From: Candidatus Neomicrothrix sp. UBA6944 | Lineage (GTDB): Bacteria > Actinomycetota > Acidimicrobiia > Acidimicrobiales > Poriferisodalaceae | Assembly: GCA_002448715.1 (NCBI GenBank) | Contig: DJZU01000058.1 | Location: forward strand, 1 to 39,199 | Length of the DNA stretch: 39,199 nt | Direction: 5' to 3' | Part shown: positions 15,595 to 24,376 of the stretch, piece by piece | Numbering within the stretch: the stretch's first letter is position 1 | Layout of the letters: every line of letters begins with the position of its first letter | Notes under the pieces: generated by a model | Database searches by the model: none | The model's input: only the letters and a program-made list of their open reading frames with translations | Told to the model about the DNA's origin: nothing | Translations under genes and position numbers: made by a program

Positions 15595-17487
15595 ATGCAT
15601 CCACTCTCAATGATGACCGCAGAGGAACTCAAAACTTGTGTCGAGGTGCTACGTGACGCCGACCGAATTGATGACACCTCCACCTTCCACGGTTGCTGCA
15701 TTTATGAACCACCGAAAGGTGAAGTTGCTGGTTGGCAGCCTGGCGATACCACGGATCGTCGACTGGACTTGGTGATTCGGCACACCGGGGAAGTCTTTGA
15801 AGCCCGAGTATCAGTAACTCGTCGCGAGGTTGATCGCTGGGAATCAGTTCCAGGTGTTGTGCCTCGAGTCGGGTTCGTCGAGTTGTTCAAAGTAATGGAG
15901 GCGTGCAGAAACGACCTAACTTTCCGAAAGGCTCTGAAACAACGGGGTATTGATGACCCGTCGACGGTTCAAATAGACCCGTGGCCAACTGGAGACTACG
16001 GATTCGATTTCGAAAACGGTCGACGAGTGCAACGGTGCATAGCTTTTCACCGACCGAGCCCTAGCGACAACGGCTATGCGTTTCCCATCGACGGCCTAAT
16101 GGTTCATGTGGACGTCGACAGTTTGGAAGTATTACACGTTGAAGATTTTGGTCAGTGGCCGCTAGCTACCGAACGCGGTAACTATGACGTCGAGTCGGTG
16201 GTTGAGGACTATGGGCCGCTCAGGAACGACTTAAAGCCTGTAGAGATCACTCAGCCCGAAGGCACCAGTTTCTCTGTTCAGGACAATGAAATCACCTGGC
16301 AAAAATGGCGCTTCCGGATGGTCGTTGATGACACCGAAGGGCTAGTGCTGCATCGTGTGACTTACACACAAGATGGGGTAGAACGTCCCATTATTGATCG
16401 AGCGTCGTTAGCTGAAATGGTGGTTCCTTACGGCGACACTCGACCAAGTCAGACGTTCAAACACGCTCTGGATTCAGGTGAATATGGCTTGGGTATGACC
16501 GCTAACTCCTTGACTCTTGGCTGCGATTGTTTGGGAGAAATTTTCTACCTAGACGCAGTCCAAATGCTCGATGATGGCAGCGTTGTTACCACTGGCAACG
16601 CCATCTGCATCCACGAGGAAGACTTCGGGATCGGCTGGAAACACACAGACATGTTGACAGGCGAAGTTGAAGTTCGAAGGTCCCGACGGCTAGTAGTGAG
16701 CACCATTTCAACGGTGGGCAATTACGAGTACGGGTTTTTCTGGTACTTCCATCTTGATGGTTCCATCAAACTCGAAATCAAGCTAACTGGCATATTGACT
16801 ACACGAGCACACTTGGACGGTGATGACCTGACGTTTGCTCGGCAAGTCGCTCCCAACGTTGCAGGGCCGATCCATCAACACATTTTCTGTATGCGACTCG
16901 ATATGGCGGTCGATGGCAACTCGAATAATGTGGTTGAGGTCAACACCGAGCCGTTACCTCCTGGCCCCAACAACCCTCACAACACGGCGTTTGCTGCACA
17001 GGAAACAGTTCTGGCGAGTGAGCATTCAGCTATGCGGAAGACGAATTCGGCTAGCAGTCGCTATTGGAGAGTTGAGAGTTCCGAGAAAACGAATCGGCTT
17101 GGACGCCCTACCGCATATCGACTATTGCCGTCTGCAACGGCGACTATGTTCGCGTCGGAAAATTCACCTCACGCTCAACGAGCGATGTTTGCGAAGCACA
17201 ACCTATGGGTTACTCCAACGATGCAAGCAGAGCGCTACGCCGCGGGTGACTATCCCACCCAACGAAACGCTGGAGAAGGACTACCGTCATTCACTTCTGA
17301 TGATCGCTCCATAACTGACACTGATTTGACTCTGTGGCATAGCTTCGGGCTAACCCACGACGTCCGAGTTGAGGATTATCCAGTTATGCCCACCGAATAC
17401 GCTGGATTCATGTTGGTTCCGGACGGATTTTTCGACAGGAATCCCGCTATTGACGTAGCGCCCTCCGATGCGGGTCATTGTCATTGA
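15595..17487 (+). CDS. Copper-containing primary amine oxidase (TPQ enzyme)
   Basis: The 630-residue enzyme converts primary amines to aldehydes, ammonia and hydrogen peroxide. All key residues are present in the order of the Arthrobacter enzyme: the catalytic base Asp293 in ALDSGEYGLG, the cofactor precursor Tyr377 in GNYEYGFFWY (becomes topaquinone), copper ligands His427 and His429 in HQHIFCMRL, and the third ligand His588 in FGLTHDVRVEDYPVMP. An N-terminal N2/N3-like region precedes the catalytic domain. No signal peptide is visible, so it is likely cytosolic, as in many actinobacteria. ATG 15595 is used; ATGs slightly downstream are possible. It stands alone, diverging from the selenoperoxiredoxin gene with a 95-base spacer. 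Peroxide made here could be a substrate for that neighbour. Confidence 0.93.
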   Translation: MHPLSMMTAEELKTCVEVLRDADRIDDTSTFHGCCIYEPPKGEVAGWQPGDTTDRRLDLVIRHTGEVFEARVSVTRREVDRWESVPGVVPRVGFVELFKVMEACRNDLTFRKALKQRGIDDPSTVQIDPWPTGDYGFDFENGRRVQRCIAFHRPSPSDNGYAFPIDGLMVHVDVDSLEVLHVEDFGQWPLATERGNYDVESVVEDYGPLRNDLKPVEITQPEGTSFSVQDNEITWQKWRFRMVVDDTEGLVLHRVTYTQDGVERPIIDRASLAEMVVPYGDTRPSQTFKHALDSGEYGLGMTANSLTLGCDCLGEIFYLDAVQMLDDGSVVTTGNAICIHEEDFGIGWKHTDMLTGEVEVRRSRRLVVSTISTVGNYEYGFFWYFHLDGSIKLEIKLTGILTTRAHLDGDDLTFARQVAPNVAGPIHQHIFCMRLDMAVDGNSNNVVEVNTEPLPPGPNNPHNTAFAAQETVLASEHSAMRKTNSASSRYWRVESSEKTNRLGRPTAYRLLPSATATMFASENSPHAQRAMFAKHNLWVTPTMQAERYAAGDYPTQRNAGEGLPSFTSDDRSITDTDLTLWHSFGLTHDVRVEDYPVMPTEYAGFMLVPDGFFDRNPAIDVAPSDAGHCH

Positions 17488-17554
17488 TGTCGAATTGTTC
17501 TCGGAAGCTGGAACGGCGAACATAGGGCTGTGAAAACAACTTTGGAGGGCTGTT

Positions 17555-19039
17555 GTGCGAGTTATTTCTGATCCGCTGCTACGCGCAGAATCTATGCACC
17601 AAACAAAATTAGCTTTTGTCTGCGGTGACAGAACGAGGACCTTCGAAGAGTTCGTAGATCGATGTCGACGAGTGGGATCAGTTCTTGATCTGCTTGGAGT
17701 GGACGCTGGGGATCGCGTCGGTTTGCTGGCAGCGAACTCTGATATCTACGCCGAGTTGTATTGCGGTGTACCCGCAGCTGGGCGAGCGATTGTTCCCCTT
17801 AACGGCCGCTGGGCTGTACCTGAGTTGGCCTACGCGTTGGAGGACGCCGGCGCCAAAATCTTGATTGCCGATCAAGACGCCGGCGATCTCGCCCAGTGCG
17901 TCGATCGAGTGATCTCTTTCGATGACTATGAGCAGCTACTTCAGGAAAGTTCGCCTAAGGAGTTCGCTGGCACCAGCGAAGAGGACCTCGCTGGCCTGTT
18001 CTATACCGGTGGCACAACAGGTAAGAGCAAGGGCGTGATGCTCACACACCGCAACCTCGTTGCGAACACGTTGCACAGTCAAATCACGATGCCCCTAGAT
18101 GGCGACGATACATATTTAGTTGTCGCGCCGATGTTTCATGCAGCAGGGTCTAACTCAGTGCTTCAGTGCTTGGCTTTAGGGGTCTGTCAGGTAGTTGTAC
18201 CCGCGTTCGAACCGAACTTGTGTCTCGACCTAATTGAGAAGTATCGATGTTCTGCCACTCTTGCTGTTCCGACCATGGTGGCAGCGCTTGTAGAAGCCCA
18301 GTCTGCAAATCCCAGGGACATGTCAAGCATGACTCTGATTTGTCACGGGGCATCGCCGATTGCGACTCAGGTGCTCAAACGTGCTCATGAAGAGTTCCCC
18401 AAAGCTGAGTTGCTTCATCTTTATGGCGCGACCGAGACTGCGCCACTGGTGACGGGACTCCGACACGAGGAGAACCTGATAGGAACAAGTCGTGGCAAGT
18501 CTGTCGGCCATCCTTCGCTCGGGGTGTCGCTAAGAATCGACGCTCGACCCGGGGAAGCGGGCGAAGTCATGGTCCAAGGCCCCAATGTCATGAAGGGATA
18601 TTGGAACAAGCCTGAACAAACTGCTGACGCCCTTCAAAACGGTTGGTATAGAACCGGGGACATTGGGTATCTAGATGATGAGGGATTCCTGTATCTCGTT
18701 GATCGAGCAAAGGACATGATCATTTCGGGTGGAGAGAACGTGTATTGCTCAGAGGTGGAAGAGGTGATTTACCAAAATCCGAAAGTCCTTGAGGCGACTG
18801 TATTCGGAGTTCCTCATGAACAATGGGGCGAGCAGGTACACGCAGTTGTGGTACCTCGAGACGAGAGTCTTACCTCGGAAGAATTGATCGAATTTTGTCG
18901 GGAATCGTTGGGGGGCTACAAACTGCCTCGATCGGTCGAATTTCGCTCAGAGGAACTCCCAAAATCCGGTCCCGGCAAAGTCCTGAAACGCGAATTGCGA
19001 GCCCCGTATTGGGAAGGAAAAGATAGGTCAATCAACTGA
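17555..19039 (+). CDS. Class I adenylate-forming acyl-CoA synthetase
   Basis: The 494-residue acyl-CoA synthetase/AMP ligase activates a carboxylic acid to its CoA thioester via an acyl-adenylate. Core motifs are complete: P-loop-like FYTGGTTGKSKGVMLTH, LLHLYGATETAPLV, YRTGDIGYLDDEGFLY, the hinge KDMIISGGENVYCSEVEEV, and the C-terminal catalytic Lys in LPKSGPGKVLKREL. GTG 17555 follows GGAGG at a suitable distance. It begins a plus-strand run with two luciferase-like oxidoreductases, an acyl-CoA-dehydrogenase-like flavoprotein and an amidohydrolase, consistent with a CoA-dependent degradation pathway. The acid chain type cannot be told. Confidence 0.9.
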   Translation: MRVISDPLLRAESMHQTKLAFVCGDRTRTFEEFVDRCRRVGSVLDLLGVDAGDRVGLLAANSDIYAELYCGVPAAGRAIVPLNGRWAVPELAYALEDAGAKILIADQDAGDLAQCVDRVISFDDYEQLLQESSPKEFAGTSEEDLAGLFYTGGTTGKSKGVMLTHRNLVANTLHSQITMPLDGDDTYLVVAPMFHAAGSNSVLQCLALGVCQVVVPAFEPNLCLDLIEKYRCSATLAVPTMVAALVEAQSANPRDMSSMTLICHGASPIATQVLKRAHEEFPKAELLHLYGATETAPLVTGLRHEENLIGTSRGKSVGHPSLGVSLRIDARPGEAGEVMVQGPNVMKGYWNKPEQTADALQNGWYRTGDIGYLDDEGFLYLVDRAKDMIISGGENVYCSEVEEVIYQNPKVLEATVFGVPHEQWGEQVHAVVVPRDESLTSEELIEFCRESLGGYKLPRSVEFRSEELPKSGPGKVLKRELRAPYWEGKDRSIN

Positions 19040-19094
19040 TCCGATTACAAAAATTCGAATGCGAACCATCGAATGAACAATCCAGAAAGGAACT

Positions 19095-20150
19095 ATGAAA
19101 CTCGCATTAATGCTCGGCTATTCCGGCGGCAAACTCCAACTGCCCCTAGAACAGATCAAATTGGCCGAAGCTTTGGGTTATCACTCGGTGTGGACAGCTG
19201 AAGCTTACGGATCTGACGCTATGACTCCTCTGGCGTATATCGCGGCCCATACCGATCGCATAAAGCTAGGCACAGGGATTATTCAGTTGGCGGGTAGGGC
19301 GCCGGCTATGGCGGCTATGCAGGCCCAAACTATTGACGCGCTAGCTGGTGGAAACCGCATGATTGTTGGTCTCGGTGTTTCCGGCCCTCAGATCGTTGAA
19401 GGATGGTATGGCCAGCCATGGGGTAAGCCCTATTGGCGACTCCGGGACTACATCCAAATTATGAGGAAAATTTTTGCCCGCGATGAACCTGTCAGCCACG
19501 ACGGGTCGGAATATCAGCTGCCCTTCACTGGCGAAGGCACAACCGGTCTAGGGAAGCCCTTAACCTCCATTTTGCATACCAACCCCGACCTGCCGATTTG
19601 GTTAGGTAGCGGCTCGGAAGCCACCGTCAAATTAACCGCCGAGTTGTGCGATGGTTGGCTACCAATGCACTTCGTGCCCGGACGTATGAATCATTTTCGA
19701 CCGTGGATTGAGGAAGGCTTCGCGAGAGCTAAGCGGCGAGGCGTTGATAAGGACTGGCGGAATTTCGAGATCATTGGCCAGTGTCCTGTACAAATCACAG
19801 ACGACGTGACTGCCGTGTTCCGGAAAGCCAAAGACAACATCGCTTTGTACACAGGCGGAATGGGCCACAAAGACGTCAACTTTCATAACCAACACATGGT
19901 TCAGCGGGGCTACCCAGATGTCGCGGAGCGTGTTCAAGAGCTTTATCTGGCGGGCCGCAAACAAGAAGCAGCGGAGTCAATTCCTGACGAATACGTTGAT
20001 GAAGCAGGGCTTTACGGTTCTGTCGATCGAATAAAGCAAAGGTTTTTGCAGTGGTCTGATAGCGGGTTGACAGGATTAAACATCAACACTGGTCAAGAAG
20101 ATGCGATCCGACTTATGGCTGATTTGGCTGGCACCACTAAGGATCGGTAG
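19095..20150 (+). CDS. LLM-class F420-dependent oxidoreductase
   Basis: The 351-residue luciferase-like TIM-barrel protein is of the F420-dependent type common in actinobacteria. It begins MKLALMLGYSGG, then has LAEALGYHSVWTAEAYGSDAM, LGTGIIQLAGRAPAMAAMQA and GNRMIVGLGVSGPQIVEGWY, which match the deazaflavin-binding and substrate-cavity strands of this group. Later, LPIWLGSGSEATVKLTAELC is also typical. A good ribosome site (GAAAGGAAC) precedes ATG 19095. Such enzymes reduce or oxidise small metabolites with F420, and the substrate is unknown. It is followed 10 bases later by a second luciferase-like gene of a different subgroup. Confidence 0.87.
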   Translation: MKLALMLGYSGGKLQLPLEQIKLAEALGYHSVWTAEAYGSDAMTPLAYIAAHTDRIKLGTGIIQLAGRAPAMAAMQAQTIDALAGGNRMIVGLGVSGPQIVEGWYGQPWGKPYWRLRDYIQIMRKIFARDEPVSHDGSEYQLPFTGEGTTGLGKPLTSILHTNPDLPIWLGSGSEATVKLTAELCDGWLPMHFVPGRMNHFRPWIEEGFARAKRRGVDKDWRNFEIIGQCPVQITDDVTAVFRKAKDNIALYTGGMGHKDVNFHNQHMVQRGYPDVAERVQELYLAGRKQEAAESIPDEYVDEAGLYGSVDRIKQRFLQWSDSGLTGLNINTGQEDAIRLMADLAGTTKDR

Positions 20151-20159
20151 GGAACGTTC

Positions 20160-21185
20160 GTGGAATCAGCGGCATTTAGCTTGGGAGACAATCTGACTCA
20201 CCCCGTGACCGGGGAGTCGCTGTCAGAGGCTGAGCGACATCGGCAGCTAGTTCAGTACTCAGTCTGGGCAGCCGAGTCCGGTTTCGACGCAATACATATA
20301 GGCGAACATCACTTCAACGACTACATGCTGAGCTCTCCTCCCGTCGTCTTATCGGCAATTGGCGAGCGGGTACCTGATCTCATTTTGTCGACCGCGGTAA
20401 CTCTGGTACCTACGTTGGATCCGGTGCGAGCTACCGAGGACTATTCCACCCTTGACAACCTCTTCCCAGGGCGAGTTGAGATAGTCGCAGGTCGGGGAAA
20501 CTTCTTCAGCCGGAGCTACCCGGCATTCGGTTTAGATGTAAAGGATGCTCGCGAGATATTTGAAGAGAAACTCGAACTATTTCAGCTTCTTCTTCGAGAG
20601 GAGAATGTGACGTGGGCTGGAAAGTTTCGCGGTTCGCTCGAGAATGTCACCGTTAGACCCAGACCTACTAGGGAGTTACCTATCTGGATCGGCGCAGGAT
20701 CACCAGCCTCTGCGTTGCTCGCCGCGAAGTTGGGGTGCCGATTGATGCTTCCGTCAGTCTTTGGTCACCCAAAAATGTTCGTACCGATCGTTGAGCAATA
20801 CAAAGAAGCCTGGGAAGCAGCGGGACGCAAAGCTGACGAGATAGTCATTGGGTCGTGTTGCCACGCGTTTGCTGGATCAGACCAGGCCGATATGAGAGCG
20901 AGATTTGCTCCTCGTTACGGTCATTATTGGAACTTCGTTGACCAACTAATTAGCGACAACACAGGTGGCAAGGTTCAGATGCCATTTGATCTTGAGTCGT
21001 TCCTAGCCGGGCCGGCGGTAGCCGGAAGTTCTCAAGAGTGCATAGACCGTATGGGAGAACTCCATGAACTACTGGGACACAACCGCCAGTTGTTTATGTT
21101 CGATTTGGGCGGGGTTTCTGACAGCGAGTTGGAGGAAACAGTTCGACGCTTTGGAGAAGAGGTGCTGCCCCACCTCCCCGACTAA
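20160..21185 (+). CDS. Luciferase-like monooxygenase (LLM class flavin-dependent)
   Basis: The 341-residue protein is a bacterial-luciferase-like TIM barrel, closer to the FMN-dependent monooxygenase branch than to its neighbour. Typical segments are AAESGFDAIHIGEHHFNDYM, LILSTAVTLVPTLDPVRATEDYSTLDNL, the flavin-binding GRVEIVAGRGNFFSRS, and ELPIWIGAGSPASALLAAKLG. GTG 20160 lies 10 bases after the preceding stop, behind TAGGGAA. The two luciferase-like genes in tandem with an acyl-CoA synthetase and an acyl-CoA-dehydrogenase-like flavoprotein suggest stepwise oxidation of one substrate. A flavin reductase partner is not encoded here. Confidence 0.87.
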   Translation: MESAAFSLGDNLTHPVTGESLSEAERHRQLVQYSVWAAESGFDAIHIGEHHFNDYMLSSPPVVLSAIGERVPDLILSTAVTLVPTLDPVRATEDYSTLDNLFPGRVEIVAGRGNFFSRSYPAFGLDVKDAREIFEEKLELFQLLLREENVTWAGKFRGSLENVTVRPRPTRELPIWIGAGSPASALLAAKLGCRLMLPSVFGHPKMFVPIVEQYKEAWEAAGRKADEIVIGSCCHAFAGSDQADMRARFAPRYGHYWNFVDQLISDNTGGKVQMPFDLESFLAGPAVAGSSQECIDRMGELHELLGHNRQLFMFDLGGVSDSELEETVRRFGEEVLPHLPD

Positions 21186-21293
21186 TCACCAACGGGTCCA
21201 TTTTGCTATGCCTCCGGGCGTCACTATCTCATCTGTTAGCCGAGGCCTGAAATGGAACGGTCTATCAGGCTTTCTTCGAACAGTGAGCAGCTG

Positions 21294-21309
21294 TGATAGC
21301 GCACTATCA
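21294..21309. promoter_or_regulatory. Inverted repeat TGATAG-N4-CTATCA, possible operator
   Basis: Perfect 6-base arms around CGCA lie 20 bases upstream of the acyl-CoA-dehydrogenase-like gene, within a 144-base gap that holds no gene. The size suits a dimeric repressor such as a TetR- or GntR-type protein. No U-tract follows, so a terminator is unlikely. Confidence 0.45.
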
Positions 21310-21329
21310 TCTGTGATCATCGGCAAACG

Positions 21330-22568
21330 GTGACCCAGTTGGATACGGTGACATTAATGATTTCAGATCCTGTTGAGCACTTCTTCACTAGCGACGAATC
21401 TCAGTTACTCGTCTTACCAACTCTGGACGCTCTTGAGGCCCAGTCGGCGAACGCCGATCGGAGTCGCACCGTTGCCAGCGACGTGATCGAAAGTTTGCGG
21501 GGCAGCGATGTCATGCGAATGGCAGCGACAGCAGAACTCGGAGGCGTTGAATCATCGATTCTTGCGATGGGTAGAGAACTTGAGGCTGTGGCGGCGCGGT
21601 GCCCTTCGACTGCTTGGTGTCTATGGAATCATCTCGCTGTGTTCCATTTGTTCGTCGGAACTTTAGGGCCAGAACATCAAGATTTTCTTCGGGAGATAGT
21701 TCAGAACGGCCAGTGGGTCAGTTTCCCAGCCGGCGCTGGTAGCGGAGTGCATGGGCGGATAGAAGGTAACGAAGCAATCCTTAATGGAAAAGCGACCTTC
21801 GGTACCGGCAGCCGCTACGCAGACTATTGCGGTGTCGTCTTTGCTGTGATTGGTGAAGATGGTGAACCAGTTCGCCCAATGGATCTCCGCTTTTCGATTG
21901 TTTCCACCTCAGTCGAAGGCTTAAAGATAGACCCCACATGGGATGGATCTGGTCTTCGCGCTTCGGCTACCGACGATCTTCATTACAGCGAAGTGCGGGT
22001 TTCATTAGATCGCTGCGTCAAATGGTACGGCGCTAACCGAGCGGAGTCGCTCAGGACAGTTCCGGTGATCAATCATCGCTATAGGGAAGATTGGGTTGGC
22101 ATTTCTGATCTGTGGCTGGGTTGGATGGCTAGCGGGATCGTGCGTCGAGCTCTCCAAGAAGTTGCCTCTGGCACTCGCGAACGGCGGGTCATCATGGGCG
22201 GGAAAATGGTCGAGAAAGCTACCGCTCAAATAAATATTGGGAGGGCAGCTGCTCTGCTGTCTTCAGCTCGAGCCGCGGTTGAAAACGCCTGCAATGAATT
22301 GGACCAACGGGTGGCAGCTGGAATTGTTCCTGACGAAGCGGACTACCTACGTCAAATGTCTGTCGTTTCAATGAGCGTTGAACAACTGGCGGAAGCGATG
22401 CAGTTATTAGAACGAACTCAAGGAGGTAACGGCCTACGCGAGGGAGGTAGCTTCGAACGCAGATACCGAGACTTCAGAGCAATGCCGTTACACATCAACG
22501 TCCATCAAGATCGAGTGACCCACCAACTGGGTCGATTTGTTCTTGATATAGAACGCGACGCCTTCTAA
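21330..22568 (+). CDS. Acyl-CoA dehydrogenase-fold flavoprotein (group D monooxygenase-like)
   Basis: The 412-residue protein has the acyl-CoA dehydrogenase fold but looks closer to flavin-dependent hydroxylases of the HsaA/DszC/HpaB-related type than to true dehydrogenases. Segments include MAATAELGGVESSILAMGRELEAVAARCPSTA (split by position about 70-100), the WVSFPAGAGSGVHGRIEG/GKATFGTGSRYADYCG middle domain, and a C-terminal GGNGLREGGSFERRYRDFR helix near residue 370. The catalytic Glu of acyl-CoA dehydrogenases is not evident. The start is uncertain: GTG 21330 is used, with in-frame GTG 21348 and ATG 21357 as alternatives and no strong ribosome site for any. It follows two luciferase-like genes. 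Confidence 0.75.
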   Translation: MTQLDTVTLMISDPVEHFFTSDESQLLVLPTLDALEAQSANADRSRTVASDVIESLRGSDVMRMAATAELGGVESSILAMGRELEAVAARCPSTAWCLWNHLAVFHLFVGTLGPEHQDFLREIVQNGQWVSFPAGAGSGVHGRIEGNEAILNGKATFGTGSRYADYCGVVFAVIGEDGEPVRPMDLRFSIVSTSVEGLKIDPTWDGSGLRASATDDLHYSEVRVSLDRCVKWYGANRAESLRTVPVINHRYREDWVGISDLWLGWMASGIVRRALQEVASGTRERRVIMGGKMVEKATAQINIGRAAALLSSARAAVENACNELDQRVAAGIVPDEADYLRQMSVVSMSVEQLAEAMQLLERTQGGNGLREGGSFERRYRDFRAMPLHINVHQDRVTHQLGRFVLDIERDAF

Positions 22569-22579
22569 AGAGTTTTTGG

Positions 22580-22601
22580 CCGACACGTCCCCTGTTGTCG
22601 G
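22580..22601. repeat. Short inverted repeat CCGACA-N10-TGTCGG
   Basis: Six-base complementary arms with a 10-base spacer sit in the 74-base gap before the amidohydrolase gene. It may be a weak hairpin or operator; no T-run follows. Confidence 0.25.
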
Positions 22602-22642
22602 ATCTACGCTGTCTCTAAGTCAGTTAGTGGGGTGGAGCAGAT

Positions 22643-24337
22643 ATGAGTTTTGACATTGTCGTAAAAGACGGCCTGATTTTTGATGGAAGCGGCGCACCGC
22701 GAATTCGGGGAGATCTCGCCATCGCCGACGGTGAAGTAGTTGAGATCGGCAAAGTAAATCACCGCGAGGCAGATCGCGTTATTGATGGGTCCGGTATGCA
22801 CGTAGCGCCGGGTTTCGTAGATCTACACACCCACTATGACGCTCAAGTGTTCTGGGATCCATACTGCACGTTGTCAGGCTGGCATGGGATCACCTCGGTT
22901 GCCATTGGGAACTGTGGCTTCGGGTTCGCTCCTGTTGCCCCTGACATGCGGGAATACGCGATGAAGTCAATGGTGCGCGTCGAAGCAATCCCCTACGAGT
23001 CGATGGCTCAGGGAATGCCCTGGGATTGGGTCACCTTCCCTGAGTATTTAAATAGTTTGGACCGAACACCGAAGGCAATGAACATCTTGCCCTACGTTCC
23101 GATCGGACCGATGCTTCTTGAAGTCTTGGGTGTCGACGATGCTAAAGCAGGTCGCATGCCCACTGAGGCTGAGCACGAAAAGCTTGCCAATTTGTTGCGC
23201 GAAGCAATGGATGCGGGCGGATGCGGGTGGTCGGCGCAGCGCCTTCCTCCTACTGGGCCAGCCGCGGTGCAACGTGACTGGGATGGCACTCCTATGCCTA
23301 CCGACATGATGAATGACGAAACAGCACGGGTTCTGGCGCGAGTGTTAGCTGAACGTAACCAGGGCGTTGTCCAAATGACCTTGACTACTGATGACATCAA
23401 ACACGATCTCGCCCATTTGGAAGAGATCGCTTCAATTAGCGGACGTCCTCTGTTGCATAATGTCGTTCAGGCGTTCGAAGATAAGCCTCATGTTCACCGC
23501 CGCCAAATAGAATGGCTCGAACGCTGCAAGGAACGCGGTATTCCCGTTTACGGACAGGGAGTGACTAGTGACGCAGGCTTCACCTTCACCCTCGAAGACT
23601 GGAACCTCTATGACGATTCCGAAGCATGGATGGAAGCATGCATGGGCACTAAGGCCGAACGTTTAGCTAAATTTGCAGACCCCGCCCGGCGCCAAGCACT
23701 CAAGGACAATCTTCCTTCTACAGCTACTGCGCCCATAGGCACAGTAACCATCCTCTCTCCTCGCTCCGACAGCACCGAACAGTATCGAGAAATGTCAGTA
23801 TCTCAAGCCGCCGAAGTAAGCGGCAAGGACGAGGTTGACGTCATGCTTGACATTGCTGTCGAAGACGGGCTCGACACACTGTTTTTCGTCGCACCACCGC
23901 AAGGAAATAGTGAGCTATTAAAAGATATTGTTAGCTACCCTCATATGTTATTCGGGGTCTCCGATGGAGGAGCTCACACAAAGTTCCTTACGGCTGGGCG
24001 ATACCCAACGGAAACTCTGACAGAGCAGGTAAGAGACAACGAGTGGATTTCATACGAAGAAGCACACCGGCGGTTGTCGGCGCTGCCAGCTCAGTTGGCG
24101 GGTTTCCGAGACCGGGGGGTACTGCGACCGGGGTGTCCCGCTGATGTCGTCGTCTACGACCCCGAAAATCTCAAAGTGCTTCCGATGGAAGTGGTTCACG
24201 ACCTTCCCGGAGGGGAGTGGCGCCGAATCCAAAAAGCTTCTGGATATCGAAATGTGATGGTTAACGGCCAGATCACGATCGAAGACGACGAACAAACAGA
24301 AACCTACAGCGGCAAACTTTTGCGCCACGGAAAGTAA
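22643..24337 (+). CDS. N-acyl-D-amino-acid deacylase-type amidohydrolase
   Basis: The 564-residue metal-dependent amidohydrolase is of the D-aminoacylase/dihydroorotase-like group. The N-terminal beta-sandwich (IVVKDGLIFDGSGAPRIRGD) leads into HVAPGFVDLHTHYDAQVFWDP with the H-x-H metal site, then ITSVAIGNCGFGFAP with the conserved Cys of D-aminoacylases, LLHNVVQAF, and the late catalytic Asp in GVSDGGAHTKFL. The C-terminal sandwich closes with RGVLRPGCPADVVVYDPENL. Length is normal for the group. ATG 22643 follows GGAG. Many genomic members hydrolyse N-acyl or cyclic amide compounds other than D-amino acids. It ends the plus-strand run. Confidence 0.88.
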   Translation: MSFDIVVKDGLIFDGSGAPRIRGDLAIADGEVVEIGKVNHREADRVIDGSGMHVAPGFVDLHTHYDAQVFWDPYCTLSGWHGITSVAIGNCGFGFAPVAPDMREYAMKSMVRVEAIPYESMAQGMPWDWVTFPEYLNSLDRTPKAMNILPYVPIGPMLLEVLGVDDAKAGRMPTEAEHEKLANLLREAMDAGGCGWSAQRLPPTGPAAVQRDWDGTPMPTDMMNDETARVLARVLAERNQGVVQMTLTTDDIKHDLAHLEEIASISGRPLLHNVVQAFEDKPHVHRRQIEWLERCKERGIPVYGQGVTSDAGFTFTLEDWNLYDDSEAWMEACMGTKAERLAKFADPARRQALKDNLPSTATAPIGTVTILSPRSDSTEQYREMSVSQAAEVSGKDEVDVMLDIAVEDGLDTLFFVAPPQGNSELLKDIVSYPHMLFGVSDGGAHTKFLTAGRYPTETLTEQVRDNEWISYEEAHRRLSALPAQLAGFRDRGVLRPGCPADVVVYDPENLKVLPMEVVHDLPGGEWRRIQKASGYRNVMVNGQITIEDDEQTETYSGKLLRHGK

Positions 24338-24376
24338 GAGATATATCCAGCTGTGGGGCGCTCGCGTTTAAGAACC

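Noticed and set aside
22580..22601. Intrinsic terminator before the amidohydrolase gene
   Set aside because: The stem is only 6 bp with a 10-base loop and no T-run follows.
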